Origin: Paraburkholderia phosphatilytica
GTDB lineage: Bacteria; Pseudomonadota; Gammaproteobacteria; Burkholderiales; Burkholderiaceae
Direction of reading: 5' to 3'
NCBI RefSeq assembly: GCF_003443895.1
Contig: NZ_QQOA01000006.1
Span: 186,001-250,000 of the forward strand
DNA length: 64,000 nt
Below, piece by piece: positions 35,754-47,000 of the stretch. Within the stretch, counting starts at the first letter, position 1; the number at the start of each line of letters is the position of its first letter. A program made the position numbers and the translations under genes. Under the pieces are notes generated by a model that saw only the letters and a program-made list of their open reading frames with translations, was not told the DNA's origin and did no database searches.

Positions 35754-35791
35754 GACACATGAGGTGGCACAAAAGGCGACACACGAGGCGG
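35754..35791. repeat. Direct repeat pair upstream of the DUF190 mini-operon
   Basis: GACACATGAGGTGG (35754-35767) recurs as GACACACGAGGCGG (35778-35791), 12 of 14 bases identical with a 24-base period. It lies 50-90 bases before the first gene. It could be a tandem activator site. Confidence 0.35.
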
Positions 35792-35840
35792 ATTGCGCTA
35801 AAGTCAGCTTTAAGCGCTCGGTCGGCGCGGGGAGACGTCG

Positions 35841-35999
35841 ATGGACGAACTGAGGTGGGGAACCTTTATCGGTCTGTTCGTGGTTTTCCTGATCCTGCTG
35901 CTGATCGCCGCGCATTACTGGCGCGAGCTCAGGCGGCAACGCCTGCTGCGGCGCATGGATCATCATCACTGGTGGGACGTGATGCGTCAGCGGCACTAG
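35841..35999 (+). CDS. Small single-pass membrane protein (52 aa)
   Basis: This 52-residue protein has one clear membrane helix (WGTFIGLFVVFLILLLIAAH, residues 6-25) and a basic, His-rich cytoplasmic tail (RMDHHHWWDVMRQRH). GGGGAGA is 6 bases upstream. The stop is 16 bases before the first DUF190 gene, so they are likely co-transcribed. The HHH-WW tail could bind a metal. No known family; it is not a CrcB fluoride channel, which is far longer. Confidence 0.65.
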   Translation: MDELRWGTFIGLFVVFLILLLIAAHYWRELRRQRLLRRMDHHHWWDVMRQRH

Positions 36000-36015
36000 C
36001 CGCGAGGGGACGCAC

Positions 36016-36354
36016 GTGACGCAAGGCAGCCAACTGACGCTCTATGCGACGAGGCAGCGCCGCCCCGGCCTGCACAAGACCGTTGTCGCCTGGGTGCTCG
36101 ACGAAATCGACAAGGCCGGCATTCGCGGTGCGACGGTCACCGAGGTCAGCGAAGGCATCGATCCGTTCGGCCGCTATCACTCGGCGCGCTTCTTCGAACT
36201 CGCCGATCAACCGGTTGCCGTGACCGTGATTGCCGCGGACGCGCAGATCGATGCGCTGCTCGGCACGCTGAAAAGCAGCGGCGTGAAGCTCTTCTTCGTT
36301 CGTTGCCCGGTCGAATTCGCGGTGCTCGGGGACCCGGACATCGCGGGCGGTTGA
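36016..36354 (+). CDS. DUF190 family protein, copy 1
   Basis: This 112-residue protein (GTG start behind GAGGGGA) has the DUF190 pattern: QLTLYATRQRRPGLHKTVVAWVLDEI, GIRGATVTEVSEGIDPFG and ELADQPVAVTVIAADAQIDALL. The fold is PII/GlnB-like and the family is often linked with CrcB fluoride exporters, none of which is present. It likely binds a small ligand or partner membrane protein; the 52-residue membrane protein just upstream is the obvious candidate. Confidence 0.85.
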   Translation: MTQGSQLTLYATRQRRPGLHKTVVAWVLDEIDKAGIRGATVTEVSEGIDPFGRYHSARFFELADQPVAVTVIAADAQIDALLGTLKSSGVKLFFVRCPVEFAVLGDPDIAGG

Positions 36355-36481
36355 TCGCACCGCGCGCTTCATTCCATCATCGTTCGCGCTGCGTCGCAGC
36401 AATTCCGGACGTCTTCCAGCGTGCACTAGAATGGTGGTGCGGAACCGTTCGTGTCCGCCAACTCCGTCGATGGAGACTCCG

Positions 36482-36853
36482 ATGAAAGGGTTCCAGCTGA
36501 CGTTCTATACCGAGCAGAACAAGCGTCACGGCCGGCACACCGTGTGTGAGTGGCTGCTTCACGAAGTGAAGACGCTGGGCATTCGCGGCGCAACCGTCAT
36601 CAGCGGCAGCGAAGGCGTCGGGCACGCCGGCGCGCACCACGCCGCGCACATGCTGAAGCTCGCCGACCAGCCCGTGCAGATCATCGTCGTCGTGAGCGAG
36701 GAAGAGTCGGAGCGTCTGCTCGATGCCGTCCGCGCCGAAAACGTTCACCTGTTCTACACGCGTCTGCCGATCGAATTCGGGCTGCTTGGCGACGACGAAT
36801 CAACGCATCCGTCATCCAGCCGTTTTTCGCTGTTCCACAAAGGCACGCACTGA
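36482..36853 (+). CDS. DUF190 family protein, copy 2
   Basis: This 123-residue second DUF190 protein has QLTFYTEQNKRHGRHTVCEWLLHEV, GIRGATVISGSEGVG and KLADQPVQIIVVVSEEESERLL, plus a short Ser-rich tail absent from copy 1. ATG 36482 follows TGGAGA; earlier GTG starts add unlikely residues. It is 128 bases from copy 1, so possibly separately expressed. It differs enough from copy 1 to suggest distinct ligands or a heteromeric assembly. Confidence 0.85.
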   Translation: MKGFQLTFYTEQNKRHGRHTVCEWLLHEVKTLGIRGATVISGSEGVGHAGAHHAAHMLKLADQPVQIIVVVSEEESERLLDAVRAENVHLFYTRLPIEFGLLGDDESTHPSSSRFSLFHKGTH

Positions 36854-37014
36854 GCCGTTCGCGGCTTCGTGCTGATACGCGCTATCCGGCGTGCGTGCAT
36901 CGCGGCCACATGCCGGCAAGTACAATCGCTTGCAGATCATCGGCACGTGGCAACCGTATGCACGCGGCTGCGCTGCCGATGAACCCGCATCCGACATTCT
37001 TCGAGGTTCACGGC

Positions 37015-38256
37015 ATGAGCAGCAGCGCAACGTCCACGGCAGCACTCTTCGACGCCATCGATCGCCGCTTTGCGGACGAAGTGGCGTTTCTCGCGGATCT
37101 GGTGCGCCGTCCGTCCGACAACCCGCCCGGCGATTGCGCCAGCCACGCGGAAGTCACCGCGCAGGCGCTGGAAGCGCTCGGTTTCGACGTCGAGCGTCAC
37201 CGCGTGCCGGCCGCGGACGTGAGCAGCGCGGGCATGATCAGCGCGACCAATCTCGTCGTGCGGCATCGTTTCGGCGATGGACCGACCGTCGCGTTGAACG
37301 CGCACGGCGACGTCGTGCCGCCCGGCGACGGCTGGAGCACCGATCCGTACGGCGCGGAAGTGCGCGACGGCTGGATGTATGGACGTGGCGTGGCGGTATC
37401 GAAGTCCGATTTCGCGACGTATGCGTTCGCGTTGAAAGCGCTGATCGATACGCAGGCGAAACTGAACGGCACCGTCGAACTGCACCTTACCTACGACGAG
37501 GAAAGCGGCGGCCTAGTCGGCCCTGGATGGCTGTTGAAGCAGGGCATCGTGAAGCCCGACTATGCGATCTGCGCAGGCTTCTCGTACTCGATCACCACCG
37601 CGCACAACGGCGCGATCCATCTCGAAGTGACGGTGCGCGGCAAGTCCGCGCACGCGGCGCGGCCGGATACCGGACACGACGCGCTCGAAGCCGCGGTGGC
37701 CGTGCTCAACGCGTTGTATGCGCATCGCGAAGACCTGCGGCAGGTGCGCTCGGCAACCACCGGGATCGAGCACCCGACGCTCGTCGTCGGCTTGATCGAA
37801 GGCGGCATCAACACCAACGTCGTGCCCGACCGCGTGACGTTGCGTCTCGACCGGCGCGTCGTGCCGGAAGAAACGCCGCAGGACGCGCTCGCGCAGTTGC
37901 GCGCGTTGATCGAACGCGCGGTGGCCGACTTGCCAGGCATTAGCGTCGAGATTCGCGAGGTGCTGGTGACGTCGCCGTTGCGGCCCATCGAAGGCACCGC
38001 GCGTCTGCTGTCGGCGTTGCAGTCGGCCGCCGAGGTGACGCTCGGCGCGCGCATTCCCGAAGAGGGCGTGCCGCTCTATACCGATGCGCGGCTCTACTGC
38101 GAAGCCGGCGTGCCCACGGTGATCTACGGCGCCGGGCCGCGCACGCTGCTCGAAGCGAACGGCCATCGCGCCGACGAACGGGTCGCGCTCGAAGACGTCC
38201 GTCTCGCGACGAAAACCATTGCGCTTGCGCTGCAGGAACTGCTCGCAGGTCGGTAA
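37015..38256 (+). CDS. M20-family metallo-deacylase/dipeptidase (ArgE/DapE-like)
   Basis: This 413-residue zinc hydrolase of the M20 family has first metal motif LNAHGDVVPPGDGW, conserved Asp in GRGVAVSKSDF (normally GRGAxDMK; V-S replaces the usual bridging D/M region), catalytic Glu in TYDEESGG, and a late dimerisation domain with GKSAHAARPDTGHDALEA. Several in-frame starts exist; 37015 (MSSSATST) is preferred, and 36979 (MNPHPTFF) is possible. Likely substrates are N-acyl amino acids or small peptides. Monocistronic between DUF190 copy 2 and katG. Confidence 0.82.
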   Translation: MSSSATSTAALFDAIDRRFADEVAFLADLVRRPSDNPPGDCASHAEVTAQALEALGFDVERHRVPAADVSSAGMISATNLVVRHRFGDGPTVALNAHGDVVPPGDGWSTDPYGAEVRDGWMYGRGVAVSKSDFATYAFALKALIDTQAKLNGTVELHLTYDEESGGLVGPGWLLKQGIVKPDYAICAGFSYSITTAHNGAIHLEVTVRGKSAHAARPDTGHDALEAAVAVLNALYAHREDLRQVRSATTGIEHPTLVVGLIEGGINTNVVPDRVTLRLDRRVVPEETPQDALAQLRALIERAVADLPGISVEIREVLVTSPLRPIEGTARLLSALQSAAEVTLGARIPEEGVPLYTDARLYCEAGVPTVIYGAGPRTLLEANGHRADERVALEDVRLATKTIALALQELLAGR

Positions 38257-38337
38257 AAAAGTGCTTGTTTGCGCGGCTACCCGGAACAAAATGCCGCGCC
38301 TGTCGACCTTCACGCGATTGCAGAACGAAGGTGTTAG

Positions 38338-40725
<2,388 letters not shown>

Positions 40726-40734
40726 GGCGGGCGT

Positions 40735-41370
40735 TTATCGTGAAGGCCACGCCAGCAGACGGATTCCGGCAACGCCGAATACCACTGCGAGGCAGCCTTC
40801 CAGCGTTCGACGGGTTCGCGCGTACAGCCGGCGCGCGGACCCCATCGAAAACAGCAGCGCATAGCCGCTGAACACCATGCAGCCGATCAACGCGCAGCCG
40901 GGAATCACGGCAGCGTGATTCGAGCCCGACCCGTTCGACGAGAGCGCGACGATCGACACCCACACGAGAATCGCCTTCGGGTTGGTCAGATGCAGCAGTG
41001 CGCCTCGCGCATAGAGGCGCTTCAACGTCTCCGTCTGTTCCGCCTTTAGCGACGTCGTCACGGGCGCGGCCAGCGCGGTGCGCCCCGACTTGAACGCGAG
41101 CCACAGCAGATAGACGCCGCCGAAAATCTTGATCGCGACGAGAAAGTGCGACCACGCGAGCAGCGCGGCCGATACGCCCGCGGTCGCCACCGTCGCCCAG
41201 AACATCGACCCCGAGATCACACCGAGCGCGAACGCCAACGCTGATTTCCGGCCATTGTTGGCCGCGATCGACATGATCGCGAGATTGCTTGGCCCGGGAC
41301 TCGCGGTGCCGACGAAGTAGGCCGTCCAGGCGAGCAGCAGATTGGCCGAGAAGAAGGTGTGGATGGACAT
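40735..41370 (-). CDS. LysE/RhtB-family amino-acid exporter
   Basis: This 211-residue protein has about six transmembrane helices, start MSIHTFFSANLLLAWTAYFV, family motif GTASPGPSNLAIMSIAANNG and second conserved region LHLTNPKAILVWVSIVAL. It is convergent with katG, with 9 bases between stops. Third LysE-type gene in the window; its N-terminal half resembles RhtB/threonine-type exporters. Substrate unknown. Confidence 0.9.
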   Translation of the reverse strand: MSIHTFFSANLLLAWTAYFVGTASPGPSNLAIMSIAANNGRKSALAFALGVISGSMFWATVATAGVSAALLAWSHFLVAIKIFGGVYLLWLAFKSGRTALAAPVTTSLKAEQTETLKRLYARGALLHLTNPKAILVWVSIVALSSNGSGSNHAAVIPGCALIGCMVFSGYALLFSMGSARRLYARTRRTLEGCLAVVFGVAGIRLLAWPSR

Positions 41371-41748
41371 GGCGTCGGTTCAGGTTAGGCGGCGTGTCGT
41401 CATTATTGCCAGCGACTCGCGTTTTGCCATGGTCAATTGATCGCCGCCCGGCCGAGCCAGTTCGGCGATCGACGCGGCAGAAGCCGCGGACGCCGCAAAG
41501 CGTGAATCTGACAAAAGCCGCATGACTGGCCGGATTGTTCATGGATTCGAACATCAGATTTCGAAGTTTGCGGCTTTTTCCGGATTGCGCGGTCCTCTAA
41601 TCTCAACCCCTCATCCCCTGGTGCGCGGCGAGCGACCCGAGCGTCGTCGATTCGCCGCCCATGTGATGTGCCAGGCGGTCGGGTCCGGTGCGCAAGACGT
41701 TCGTAAGAAAGCGGCGCCGACGGATCGGGGAATGCATGGACGGGAAAT
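41371..41748. other. Intergenic region between LysE and DUF3331 genes
   Basis: This 378-base divergent gap holds promoters for both genes. I see no gene, RNA or notable palindrome. Confidence 0.4.
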
Positions 41749-42249
41749 ATGAAACATAGCCCTGTAAGCGACGTTGGCGCGCTGGCGCGCGCGGCACACG
41801 CGTCGAGCGTGTGGTCGGCGATGCTGCGCGATCTGCAGCGGGTGTCCGGCGAGATGGCCGGCGCGGATACGCTGACGGACGAGTTCGCGGTTGAAGAAAC
41901 GCGCGGCTGGCCTTCGTTTCCGCAGCATCTGCGCATGGCGCACGGTACGCCGGAGCTTCACGACGCGGTCGAGAACGTGATCGGCGAGTTCGAACGGGTG
42001 GATTCGCGGACGGTGCTGCTTACGTGGCACGACGCGACGCGTGGGCGTTTTACCGAGCAGCGCTGGCGTCTTGCCGCGGCGCCGACCAATGGGCAGTGCG
42101 CACTGAGCGGGCGTCCGATCCGTCGCGGCGACCGGGTGTTTCGAGCGCAATACCGCCAGCCGATCCTCGAGAAGGACCGGCTGACGATTCTCGCGTCGGT
42201 GTTCGAGGCGGTGCTGGCGGAGAAGGATGCGGTGGGGGAGGCGGCTTAA
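41749..42249 (+). CDS. DUF3331-like protein
   Basis: This 166-residue soluble protein has a core of VLLTWHDATRGRFTEQRWRL followed by NGQCALSGRPIRRGDRVFRA, which I associate with the Burkholderia-specific DUF3331 family. The family is often found in accessory or host-adaptation regions with no known activity. GACGGGA precedes the ATG. It is convergent with the F420-reductase-like gene, 47 bases away. Confidence 0.65.
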   Translation: MKHSPVSDVGALARAAHASSVWSAMLRDLQRVSGEMAGADTLTDEFAVEETRGWPSFPQHLRMAHGTPELHDAVENVIGEFERVDSRTVLLTWHDATRGRFTEQRWRLAAAPTNGQCALSGRPIRRGDRVFRAQYRQPILEKDRLTILASVFEAVLAEKDAVGEAA

Positions 42250-42296
42250 GAGGTGTTGGCTCTCCTCTGGCGGTATCGCTTGAGGAGAGCCGGAAA

Positions 42297-42890
42297 TCAA
42301 TCGAACCTGACCAGATCCTGAAAAATCAGCCGCCCCCACGTGTTACCGCGCGCCTGAACGAGCAAACCGCCTTCGTTGAGCTTACCCAGTTGTACAGGCG
42401 CAAACCCAAGCCGATCAACGAGCGTCGCGACCGACGCACTGGCCGCATCGTCGTCGCTGGAGACGAAGATGACGCGACGCCCGCCTTGCGGCGCCTTGGG
42501 ACCTTGAGCCAGCGTCGCCGCCGGCAAGTGGTTGAACGCCTTCACCACTTGCGCGCCTGGCAGCGACCTGGCGATGAATGCGCTCGATGGCAGGCCGTCC
42601 AGTTCCTCCGGCGGCACGCCGAGCGCGTTCGTTGCGTCGATCACAAGCTTGCCTTGCCAGCTTTGCGCGGCTTGCGCGACGTCTCGATGCGTGGCGAACG
42701 GCACGGCGAGAATGACGACGTCAGCCTTGACCGCGTCTTCGACAGATCGCGGTATCAGCGATGGTCCGATCTGCGCGGCGAGCGCGTCCACCGGCCGCCT
42801 GCTGGCCACGATGACTTCGATGCCCTGATGGGCGAATGCCTGGGCGATGGCGGTTCCGATCTTGCCAAGCCCGATGATTGCGTAGCTCAT
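42297..42890 (-). CDS. NADPH-dependent F420-reductase-like oxidoreductase
   Basis: This 197-residue protein is a single Rossmann domain with the nucleotide motif YAIIGLGKIGTAIAQAFA followed by VIVASRRP, whose Arg pair favours NADPH. Later elements are VVILAVPFATH and QVVKAFNHLPA, typical of the NpdG/F420-reductase-like group (and of ferric-reductase-like homologues in bacteria without F420). It starts at 42890 behind GGAG, 14 bases after the SDR stop, so the two form an operon. Physiological substrate unknown. Confidence 0.82.
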   Translation of the reverse strand: MSYAIIGLGKIGTAIAQAFAHQGIEVIVASRRPVDALAAQIGPSLIPRSVEDAVKADVVILAVPFATHRDVAQAAQSWQGKLVIDATNALGVPPEELDGLPSSAFIARSLPGAQVVKAFNHLPAATLAQGPKAPQGGRRVIFVSSDDDAASASVATLVDRLGFAPVQLGKLNEGGLLVQARGNTWGRLIFQDLVRFD

Positions 42891-42904
42891 CGATTGCTCC
42901 ATGG

Positions 42905-43654
42905 TCAGACCTGTCCAACGCCGCCGTCGTACATCAAATCCGCGCCCGTCATGTACGAACTCTGGTCGGATGCGAGGAAGAGCGCGCCGTTGGCGACTTC
43001 TTCCGGCCGGCCAAGCCTGCCGATCGGAACCATGCTCAGGTACATGTTGACGAGCGCCTCGCGCTCTTCGGGCGTCGAGACCTGCGAGTCGAGCATCGGC
43101 GTGTCGGTGACACCCGGGCTTAGCAGATTCACACGAATGCCGCGGTCCTTGAATTCGGCAGCCCAGGTGCGCGCGTACGAACGCAACGCCGCTTTGGTCG
43201 CCGCGTAAGTGGTATGCCCCGGAATGCCCATCACGTGCATCGCCGACGAGACGAGGATGATCGAACCGCCGCCGGTCATGAGCGGCAACAGCTTCTGCAC
43301 GAGAAATACCGGGCCGCGCGCGTTGAGGTTGAAGGTCCGGTCGAAGTGTTCGGGCGTGAGCGTGTCGATTGGAGCTTGCTCCACCAGTGCCGCGTTCGAC
43401 ACGACGATGTCGACGACACCTTGCTCTTTCCTGACCGTCTCGGCGATGCGGTCGAGGTCGTCGAGATTCGTCGCGTCGGCCTGAATCGCGGTGACGTTGC
43501 GCCCGATCCGTTCGACGGCCTGATCGAGCAGCGCCCGGCGCCGCGAAAAAATGTAGACGTGCGCGCCTTCGGCGGCGAAACGCTGCGCGATGGCCAGACC
43601 GATACCGGTGGCGCCGCCGCTAATGACGGCAACTTTGCCTGCGAGAGTGGACAT
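42905..43654 (-). CDS. Short-chain dehydrogenase/reductase (SDR)
   Basis: This 249-residue classical SDR has cofactor motif SGGATGIGLAIAQRFA, NAA motif in VSNAALVEQ, catalytic Ser in ILVSSAMHV, Tyr-x3-Lys in YAATKAAL, and a C-terminal GADLMYDGGVGQV. Start at 43654 (MSTLAGK) behind GGAAGA is preferred over the longer open frame. It leads the two-gene operon with the F420-reductase-like protein and is divergent from a LysR regulator, which probably controls it. Confidence 0.92.
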   Translation of the reverse strand: MSTLAGKVAVISGGATGIGLAIAQRFAAEGAHVYIFSRRRALLDQAVERIGRNVTAIQADATNLDDLDRIAETVRKEQGVVDIVVSNAALVEQAPIDTLTPEHFDRTFNLNARGPVFLVQKLLPLMTGGGSIILVSSAMHVMGIPGHTTYAATKAALRSYARTWAAEFKDRGIRVNLLSPGVTDTPMLDSQVSTPEEREALVNMYLSMVPIGRLGRPEEVANGALFLASDQSSYMTGADLMYDGGVGQV

Positions 43655-43736
43655 GAGGATCTTCCGTCTGCTGTTGAATGACGTAGAGATCGTAGTTGCC
43701 CCCGGCCGAAACGATAATCGGCCCATCCTTCATAAG

Positions 43737-43754
43737 TTCTATTCCGTCATAGAA
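43737..43754. promoter_or_regulatory. Inverted repeat in the SDR-LysR divergent promoter
   Basis: TTCTAT (43737-43742), 6-base spacer, ATAGAA (43749-43754) is a perfect inverted repeat midway between the SDR and LysR start codons. This is the expected location for a LysR-type binding box. Confidence 0.5.
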
Positions 43755-43842
43755 TCGGTGACGCATGCTTTGCGTCTTAAGACGTGCGGGAGGTCTCTGC
43801 AATGCATGAAGATCTCGCGGCTTCAATTTCCGGAGGGACGCG

Positions 43843-44736
43843 GTGGACCGGTTTCACGAATTGAGCGCCTTCATCGCCGTGGTGGAAGCCGGCGGCTTTT
43901 CCGCCGCGGCACGAAGCACGGGGGAGTCGCAGTCGGCGATCAGCAAGGCCATCGGCTCGCTGGAACAGCGCCTTGGCGTTGCACTGTTCAATCGAAGCAC
44001 GCGCAGCGTGACCCTCACGGACCAGGGCCAGCGGTACTACGATCGAACCAAACCGTTGATCGACGAGATGGATGAAGCCGACAGCGAACTGAGCAGCAGC
44101 ACGTTCGAGATTCTCGGTTCGATCAGGATCGCCGCGCCGTCCACCTTTGGCCGTCTGCATGTTCTTCCGCTCATTCCAGAGTTGCTGGAGCGTCATCCCG
44201 GTCTTCAGGTGGATCTCGTTCTGTCGGATTTCATGCGGGACATGGTGCAGGACCGGATCGACCTCGGCATTCGCGTGGGTCCGGTTTCCGAGCCCGATGC
44301 GGTGGTGAAGCGCGTGACCACCACGCCGCTCGTCTGCGTCGGGTCGCGACGTTACTTCGACCGGCACGGCATACCTGAAACACCGGCCGAACTCGTCGAT
44401 CACAACTGCCTGCTGTACAGCGGTCTGACCGAATCGGCTGCGGCATGGCCGTTTGTCGGACCGGAGGGGCGTTTCACCGTGACCGTTCGCGGCACGCTGT
44501 CGTCCAACAGCGTCGAGACGATTCGCGCCGGCGTGTTGACCGGAGTGGGCATCGGCCTCTTTACGCGCGCATCGCTCTCCGACGAACTCCGGCATCCGGA
44601 CGTGATCTCGATTCTCGATGAATTCGTGAGCGACGTCAGGGACATCAGTCTTGTGTGGCCAAAGCGACGGTTCGTACCGGCACGCGTGCGCCGCGCGACG
44701 GAGTTTTTTGCGGCGGCGCTGCCGGGGCGGCTTTAG
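43843..44736 (+). CDS. LysR-family transcriptional regulator
   Basis: This 297-residue protein (GTG start) has an N-terminal winged helix-turn-helix (FIAVVEAGGFSAAARSTGESQSAISKAIGSLEQRLG) and a LysR substrate-binding domain (SIRIAAPSTFGRLHVLPLIPELL; DLGIRVG). It belongs to the CrgA/DmlR-like LysR subgroup by the NRSTRSVTLTDQGQ and IAAPSTFG patterns. It is divergent from the SDR operon and probably autoregulated from the shared inverted repeat. Confidence 0.93.
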   Translation: MDRFHELSAFIAVVEAGGFSAAARSTGESQSAISKAIGSLEQRLGVALFNRSTRSVTLTDQGQRYYDRTKPLIDEMDEADSELSSSTFEILGSIRIAAPSTFGRLHVLPLIPELLERHPGLQVDLVLSDFMRDMVQDRIDLGIRVGPVSEPDAVVKRVTTTPLVCVGSRRYFDRHGIPETPAELVDHNCLLYSGLTESAAAWPFVGPEGRFTVTVRGTLSSNSVETIRAGVLTGVGIGLFTRASLSDELRHPDVISILDEFVSDVRDISLVWPKRRFVPARVRRATEFFAAALPGRL

Positions 44737-44791
44737 TACAGTGCCCGCCTTTCGTCATGCCGCGGCATGACGCTGTCGTCACCCTTCGGCT

Positions 44792-45842
44792 TCACGTATT
44801 CAGCACGCCAAACGGAAGCGTCCATCCCGAAGCCGCAGTCGGGCCGGTTGCTTTCCGCCACGACTGCGTGCCGTACGGAAGCAATTTCGGATTGGCAACC
44901 CGCTTGATCGTCTCCTTGGGCGAGTGACCGAACTCTGCCTTGAAGGACCGATGGAAATATTTGACGTCCATGAAGCCATGGGCCCACGCGAGTTCCGCAA
45001 TACGGCTGCGATGCTGTCCTGGATCGCCGAGCGCGTGGTAGGCGCGCAGCAGCCTGCGGCGCCGGATGTGGCGCATCACGCCGCCGTCCGCCTCGAAGAT
45101 CTTGTAGAGACGGGTACGGGACAACCCGATCGCCCGGCAGATCTGCTCCGGCGACAAACCCGGTTCCAGCGGATGCACGTCGATGTACCGCTGAACCCGC
45201 TCGAGCGACGCATCATGAATGGGACCGTTGGCCTCATGCAGCGTTTCCGGCGATGGCGACACGGCGGCTGCAACAAGCAGCAGCGTGGATTGAATGACGT
45301 TGGGCAGTTCGTGCTCCCGCAGTTTCGGGAGATTGCGGTATAGCGAGAGGATCTGGTCGGCGAGCAGCCGGCCGACGCCATCCGTCAGCGTGTGACCGTG
45401 AAGACCTGCCGTATGGGCCGGCAGCAGGTGCCGGGGCACCACCAGGCTGATCACGTCGCCGGCTTCCACGAGGCAATCGTTCGGACGCGCAACGTCGTTC
45501 ACGATCAGGTCGCCGGGCTTTCTGACGGCCTGCGAGCCGGGCGAGCGACACAGAATGCGTCCACCCAGAACCAGCGTGAAGCGGAACGAGTCCTGGCCGT
45601 CGAGCGCGGATGCGCTGTTCGGTCCGGTTGACCGCATAGCTGACCGGTTGCGGCCGGGTTGGCCAATGCCGGCCCGAAATGACCAGCGGTCCAAGCGAAG
45701 CGCCGGAAGCCTGCGCATCGAACGCACCGTACCCGTCATCCTCGAATCTGCAATCGCACAGATTGTCTTTCACCCATACGTGAAAGCGGTCCCGCGCGGG
45801 GAATTCCGCCGTATCGAACCTGAAGATCGGGATCCTGTTCAT
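44792..45842 (-). pseudogene. AraC-family transcriptional regulator with a frameshift
   Basis: Two reading frames together make one AraC-type regulator. The first runs from ATG 45842 (MNRIPIFRFDTAEFPARDRF) and matches the N-terminal AraC-binding-like domain through GRHWPTRP and YAVNRTEQRIRA. Near 45598-45612 the protein-like sequence moves to another frame, continuing LDGQDSFRFTLVLGG and ending with an intact AraC helix-turn-helix pair (SPEQICRAIGLSRTRLYKIF; ELAWAHGFMDVKYFHRSF). A one-base loss in CGAGCGCGGA would explain it. The gene is either inactivated or affected by a sequencing error. Confidence 0.75.
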
Positions 45843-46004
45843 GAGAGCAGCGGGAGCGTAGGAGCGCTCAATATAACCCGAGCAAATTGCGCACACGCGC
45901 CCGGACGCAAATCCACCACTTCTGGACGATTCGCACCGTCGCCAATCGAAAGGCTTGCGAGAATGCCGTTCGATCGAATTCACCAGAACGCGTTGCCCAA
46001 AACC

Positions 46005-47000
46005 ATGAAAATCAAGCTCTGTTTGATTGCTTCCTTGTTGTTCAGTCTGTTGTCTGCCTGCGTGGACATGCCGACGGGTACGTCCGGGCAGCTACCGCCC
46101 ACACCGCCTTCTTACGCGTCCACCGAATGCGGGGGCAACTTTTCGACCAGCGGCGATCCCCGGAACGGTGCGACGTTCACCACGTTCGTGAAACTCCAGA
46201 ATCTGGATATCCGCAGCGCGATCGGTCAGGTGGAAAAGGTCGCTGCCGATCGAGGGATCGTAGTGGGCGGGGAACAATTCGACGGTGGGCTCGGCAAAGT
46301 GACGATGGTCGTCAAGGATCCGAACGGCGGACACGACTATCCGCTGATGGCCGCGGCACAGAAAGGCAACGGGCACCTCACGCTGATCGCGCAATTGAAC
46401 CGCGACCAGATCGTCGATAACGACCTGATGCGCGACCGCATGTGCGACATTCTTTCCAGGGTCAAGATGGACGCGGCAGGCGCGAGCGTTGCCGCAGCCA
46501 CGCAACAGAAGCTCGGTTCAGGCAAGATCACCGATATCAAAGCGGTGGATCTCTCGCTGGAGATTGCCGAGGCATTGAGGCAGAAGCAGGATGCGGCCGA
46601 AATCACGATGAAATATGCCGGCCGGGTCTTTCGGATCGACGGACAGGTATCCCGGCCTAACACGGGCACGCAGATGTTTAGCGAAATACAGATCGCCGGT
46701 GCGACGAAGACGCTCAGTATTCCGTATCTAACGGAAGTACATGCAGGTCTTCTGGGCATCGGCCCGATGACGCAGACCCGGGTGACGGTCATGTGCCACA
46801 CGCCGCCCGATCAGTTCGCGCGCTTTGTGACCTTGCGCGACAAGGACTACGCGACGTTGATTGGAACGGTGATCGGCTTTAGCGGCAAAGCGCGGCCGAA
46901 GTCCTTTATTGTCGATAACCCGTTGACGACGACCGGATCGATTTTGTCCGACCAGTCGTATGGCGGCATTCTCAATCTGGATTGCAGATTCGAGAAATAG
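46005..47000 (+). CDS. Lipoprotein of unknown function (331 aa)
   Basis: This 331-residue protein has a lipoprotein signal with lipobox LLSAC, then a Pro/Thr-rich linker and a long mature domain. It contains two similar stretches of mixed alpha/beta character (AIGQVEKVAADRGIVVGGEQ; SLEIAEALRQKQDAAEITMK) and ends with a conserved-looking Cys (GGILNLDCRFEK). The open frame extends far upstream, but the signal peptide sets the start at 46005. No recognised domain. It is divergent from the broken AraC gene. Confidence 0.7.
   Translation: MKIKLCLIASLLFSLLSACVDMPTGTSGQLPPTPPSYASTECGGNFSTSGDPRNGATFTTFVKLQNLDIRSAIGQVEKVAADRGIVVGGEQFDGGLGKVTMVVKDPNGGHDYPLMAAAQKGNGHLTLIAQLNRDQIVDNDLMRDRMCDILSRVKMDAAGASVAAATQQKLGSGKITDIKAVDLSLEIAEALRQKQDAAEITMKYAGRVFRIDGQVSRPNTGTQMFSEIQIAGATKTLSIPYLTEVHAGLLGIGPMTQTRVTVMCHTPPDQFARFVTLRDKDYATLIGTVIGFSGKARPKSFIVDNPLTTTGSILSDQSYGGILNLDCRFEK

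Noticed and set aside
45555..46004. Upstream extension of the lipoprotein frame
   Set aside because: It overlaps the AraC gene on the other strand, and the lipoprotein signal peptide begins at 46005.
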